Below are positions 61,996 through 64,000 of a DNA stretch of 64,000 nucleotides, piece after piece. Made by a program: the position numbers and the translations under genes. This DNA comes from Sphingomonas sp. RIT328. Lineage in GTDB: Bacteria > Pseudomonadota > Alphaproteobacteria > Sphingomonadales > Sphingomonadaceae. The notes under the pieces are model-generated. The model saw only the letters and a list, made by a program, of their open reading frames with translations. It did not search any database and was not told the DNA's origin. Position 1 is the first letter of the stretch, and every line of letters starts with the position of its first letter. The stretch lies in the NCBI RefSeq assembly GCF_000632225.1, contig NZ_JFYV01000053.1, positions 120,692 through 184,691 of the forward strand. Reading direction: 5' to 3'.

Positions 61996-63468
61996 TCAGC
62001 CGGGCAGCGGCTGTTTGCGCAGCAGCGCGATCAGCTCGCGGATCAGCGGGCGGGCGAGCAGCAGCAGCCCGCCGCCGTAGAGCGCGACCCCGGTGGCGAC
62101 CAGCGCGGCGAGCCGCAGCGGCGGCGCGAGCGGCGGCAGCAGCGAGTCGACCAGCAGCACGCCCGCCGCCATCACCAGCGCGGCGAGCGCCGGCGCAGCG
62201 ACCGCGCCGAACAGGTCGCGCCCACGGATGCCGATCACCGGCAGCGAACGGCGGCTGCTCGCGATCAGATAGAGCGGATAGGCGACGAGCCAGCTCGCGG
62301 CGAGGCCGATCGGCCCCCAGCGCACGCCGACCAGGAAAGCGAGACCGAGCAGCACCGCGCCGGTCGCGCCGTTGCGCGCGCCGATCCCGGGTCGCCCGCG
62401 CGCATCGCACGCCGGCGAGAACAGCACCTGCACCGTCATGAACGGCATCGCCAGCGCGATCAGCCGCACCACCGGCACCACCTCCGCCCATTTCGAATCG
62501 AGCATCGTCAGCACCAGCGGCTCGGCGGTCGCGGCGAGCCCGAGGTAGAAGGGCAGCGCCAGCGCCATGATCAGCCGCACCGCGCGGATGAAGCCGCGCG
62601 CGACGGCCTCGTCGTCATGCTGGATGCGCGCATAGGCGCTGAACGCCACCTCGTTGAGCGGCGGCACGAATTTCGACACGAAGATCTGCGCGAGGAAGAG
62701 CGCGGTGGTATAGATGCCGAGCCGGTGTGCGTCGAAATGCCGGCCGCCGATGAACACGTCGGCCTGGCTCTGCAGGAACCAGAAAAACTGCCCCGCCGCC
62801 ATCATCCCGCCGTAGCGCGCGAGATGCCCGGCGCCGCGAAAGTCGAAGCTCGGCCAGATCAGCGACCGCGCGCCGATCGTCAGCATCGTCGCGCGCACCG
62901 CATAGAGCGCGATCGGCGCCCACACCAAGGTCCATACGCCGAGTCCCGCCCGCGCGCCGGCGAGCGCGGTGACCGCCCCGGCGAGCGAGGCGGCGAGATT
63001 CGCCGTCGCCAGCTCGCGAAACGCCATCCCGCGGCTGAGCAAGGCGTAGGACAGCGCGGAAAAGGGCGTGCACAGATAGATCAGCGTCTGCACGCGCAGC
63101 AGCGCCGCCACTTCCGGCTGGCGGTAATAGGCGGCCGCGAGCGGCGCGAGCGCGATCTGCGCGACGGCGAGCGACAGGTTGAGCGTGATGAGCATGCCGA
63201 ACAGCTGCCGCACCTGCCGCGGCGTGACGTCGTCGCGCTGGATCAGCCCGCTCGCCAGGCCATAGCCGTTGAGCATGTTGAGGAAGACCAGCACCACCCC
63301 GGTCATCGCGTAGAGGCCGTAGTCGCGCGGATCGAGGATGCGGATGACGAGAAAGGTCGCCGCCCATTGCACCAGCTGCGCGCCGATCTGGCTGCCCGAG
63401 CGCCAGATCACCGCACGCCGTACGGACTGGGCGAAGGATTCGGTGGAATCGGGGCGGCTGACGGACAT
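61996..63468 (-). CDS. Lipopolysaccharide/polysaccharide flippase (Wzx/RfbX-like)
   Basis: A 490-aa membrane protein with 12-14 helices of the MOP superfamily. It has RDYGLYAMTGVVLVFLNMLNGYGLASGLIQRD and AVARGFIRAVRLIMALALPFYLGLAATAEPLVLTML, typical of the WzxC-like group. It moves lipid-linked glycans across the inner membrane. No glycan synthesis genes sit beside it; it is isolated next to the rRNA operon. Confidence 0.9.
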   Translation of the reverse strand: MSVSRPDSTESFAQSVRRAVIWRSGSQIGAQLVQWAATFLVIRILDPRDYGLYAMTGVVLVFLNMLNGYGLASGLIQRDDVTPRQVRQLFGMLITLNLSLAVAQIALAPLAAAYYRQPEVAALLRVQTLIYLCTPFSALSYALLSRGMAFRELATANLAASLAGAVTALAGARAGLGVWTLVWAPIALYAVRATMLTIGARSLIWPSFDFRGAGHLARYGGMMAAGQFFWFLQSQADVFIGGRHFDAHRLGIYTTALFLAQIFVSKFVPPLNEVAFSAYARIQHDDEAVARGFIRAVRLIMALALPFYLGLAATAEPLVLTMLDSKWAEVVPVVRLIALAMPFMTVQVLFSPACDARGRPGIGARNGATGAVLLGLAFLVGVRWGPIGLAASWLVAYPLYLIASSRRSLPVIGIRGRDLFGAVAAPALAALVMAAGVLLVDSLLPPLAPPLRLAALVATGVALYGGGLLLLARPLIRELIALLRKQPLPG

Positions 63469-63559
63469 TGCTCCCCTTAGTGGCGCGCTTCTTCACATCG
63501 CGTAAACCCGCGGAAATCCGTCGCCGCGCGATTTGTGACGGAAAAAATGCAAAAAGCGT

Positions 63560-63588
63560 TTGACGGCTCCGATCACCCCGCCTAGAGG
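63560..63588 (+). promoter_or_regulatory. rRNA operon promoter (P1)
   Basis: TTGACG, a 17-bp spacer, TAGAGG. It is preceded by an A-rich stretch (GAAAAAATGCAAAAAGC) that could act as an UP element. About 360 bp upstream of the 16S start. Confidence 0.6.
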
Positions 63589-63947
63589 GGCGTCACCGCA
63601 GCGACGGGCCACACGGTTCGCTGCTTCGGTCACCGAAAATCTGGTGCTGGTGTCACCCTCCCACAAAGAGGGTTGACGAAGCGCCGGTGTTTTTGTCGGC
63701 TCTTTGACATTGTAATTTGATGAAGGGACATGCGGGCGGCGGCTTGTCGGTGTCTGGCGTTATTGAGGCGTCGGGTATCGTTTCAAAGCTTAGCCTGTTC
63801 TGTATGTCCTTCACGTATCCATTCGTAATGGGATGTTTGGTGTGGCGCGAGCTGCATCGGGCGTCCTGAAGATAATGTGCAGAGCAGGTCACCTCGATGA
63901 TGTGCTGTTTGCCGCTGGTTATTCCGCTGGCGGTGGATGGTGTCATA
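63589..63947 (+). other. rRNA leader (5' external transcribed spacer)
   Basis: Transcribed leader of the rRNA operon. It has lower GC than the rest of the window and contains boxA. It should pair with the region beyond 16S to form the RNase III processing stem, which cannot be checked because that region is outside the window. Confidence 0.7.
63698..63713 (+). promoter_or_regulatory. boxA antitermination site
   Basis: GGCTCTTTGACATTGT matches the TGCTCTTTAACA boxA used by the NusB-NusE antitermination complex in rRNA operons. Confidence 0.7.
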
Positions 63948-64000
63948 AACTTGAGAGTTTGATCATGGCTCAGAACGAACGCTGGCGGCATGCCTAACAC
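63948..64000 (+). rRNA. rrs: 16S ribosomal RNA (5' end only)
   Basis: AACTTGAGAGTTTGATCATGGCTCAGAACGAACGCTGGCGGC-type sequence, starting in the leader and running off the window. The AGAGTTTGATCATGGCTCAG block is the universal 16S 5' region; AACGAACGCTGGCGGCATGCC is typical of alphaproteobacteria. Start position is by analogy. Confidence 0.95.

Noticed and set aside
63673..63702. Second rRNA promoter starting at TTGACG 63673
   Set aside because: The position for a -10 at 17-bp spacing reads TCGGCT, a poor match.
63653..64000. A 115-codon minus-strand open frame over the rRNA leader
   Set aside because: It overlaps rRNA leader and the 16S start and has no ribosome site or homology.

Overview
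The window is 64 kb of GC-rich chromosome from an alphaproteobacterium, most likely a sphingomonad (Sphingomonas or a close relative). This rests on gene content and order (TonB-dependent receptor, metXW, tol-pal with ybgC, COQ9 and DUF4167 proteins, hisS-prfA-prmC), on GAAC-N7-GAAC LexA and GGAAC-type stress promoter signals, and on the 5' end of a 16S rRNA gene at the right edge. It looks like core chromosome: no prophage, insertion sequence, integrase or CRISPR array is visible. The accessory signals are a vapBC-type toxin-antitoxin pair, an envelope-sugar gene group and several families of intergenic repeats.

Layout. 1-9.4 kb: a 5'-truncated TonB receptor coupled to a secreted phosphatase; a divergent LysR / aldo-keto reductase / MFS group; a small winged-helix protein; a transglutaminase-like protein; tRNA-Gly(GCC); and an isolated SOS-type imuB. 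9.4-9.9 kb is a repeat island. 9.9-13.8 kb: hisC-tyrA facing metX-metW. 13.8-18.5 kb: a receiver protein and an HWE histidine kinase tail to tail, then ssb, feoB and feoA with a Fur box. 18.7-24.3 kb: a glycosyltransferase, an AI-2E-type permease, and lepB-acpS ... pdxJ-pyrE split by a cytochrome c gene. 24.4-27.3 kb: cytochrome oxidase subunits II and I with a strong terminator.

27.3-35.4 kb: Old Yellow Enzyme, DMT exporter, COQ9, then an envelope-sugar region (membrane protein, DUF2141, GT4, repeat island, DUF2334 deacetylase, GT-C transferase). 35.5-40.0 kb: ubiG, lysC, a nitronate monooxygenase-like enzyme, a lipoprotein and an XRE/membrane-protein pair. 40.1-44.9 kb: ybgC-tolQ-tolR-tolA-tolB-pal. 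45.0-50.0 kb: SPFH protein, S1/P1 nuclease, DUF6624 protein, isoaspartyl peptidase and an acyltransferase. 50.1-56.7 kb: ispG, vapBC-eamA-GNAT, ppa, an M61 peptidase and a DUF1345 protein. 56.7-64 kb: hisS, prfA, prmC, DUF4167, a CBS-domain protein, a polysaccharide flippase and the rRNA operon promoter, leader and 16S start.

Many neighbours overlap by 1-4 bases (ATGA, GTGA or TGATG), which implies translational coupling. The most noteworthy points are the isolated imuB with a LexA-type operator abutting its GTG start, an EcfG-like promoter before a lone receiver gene next to an HWE kinase, a class I-like cytochrome c without an axial methionine, a possible coupled leader ORF at 6344, nested inverted-repeat islands, and a four-gene overlapping toxin-antitoxin/exporter/acetyltransferase unit. 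I did not find a clearly new defence or mobile system.
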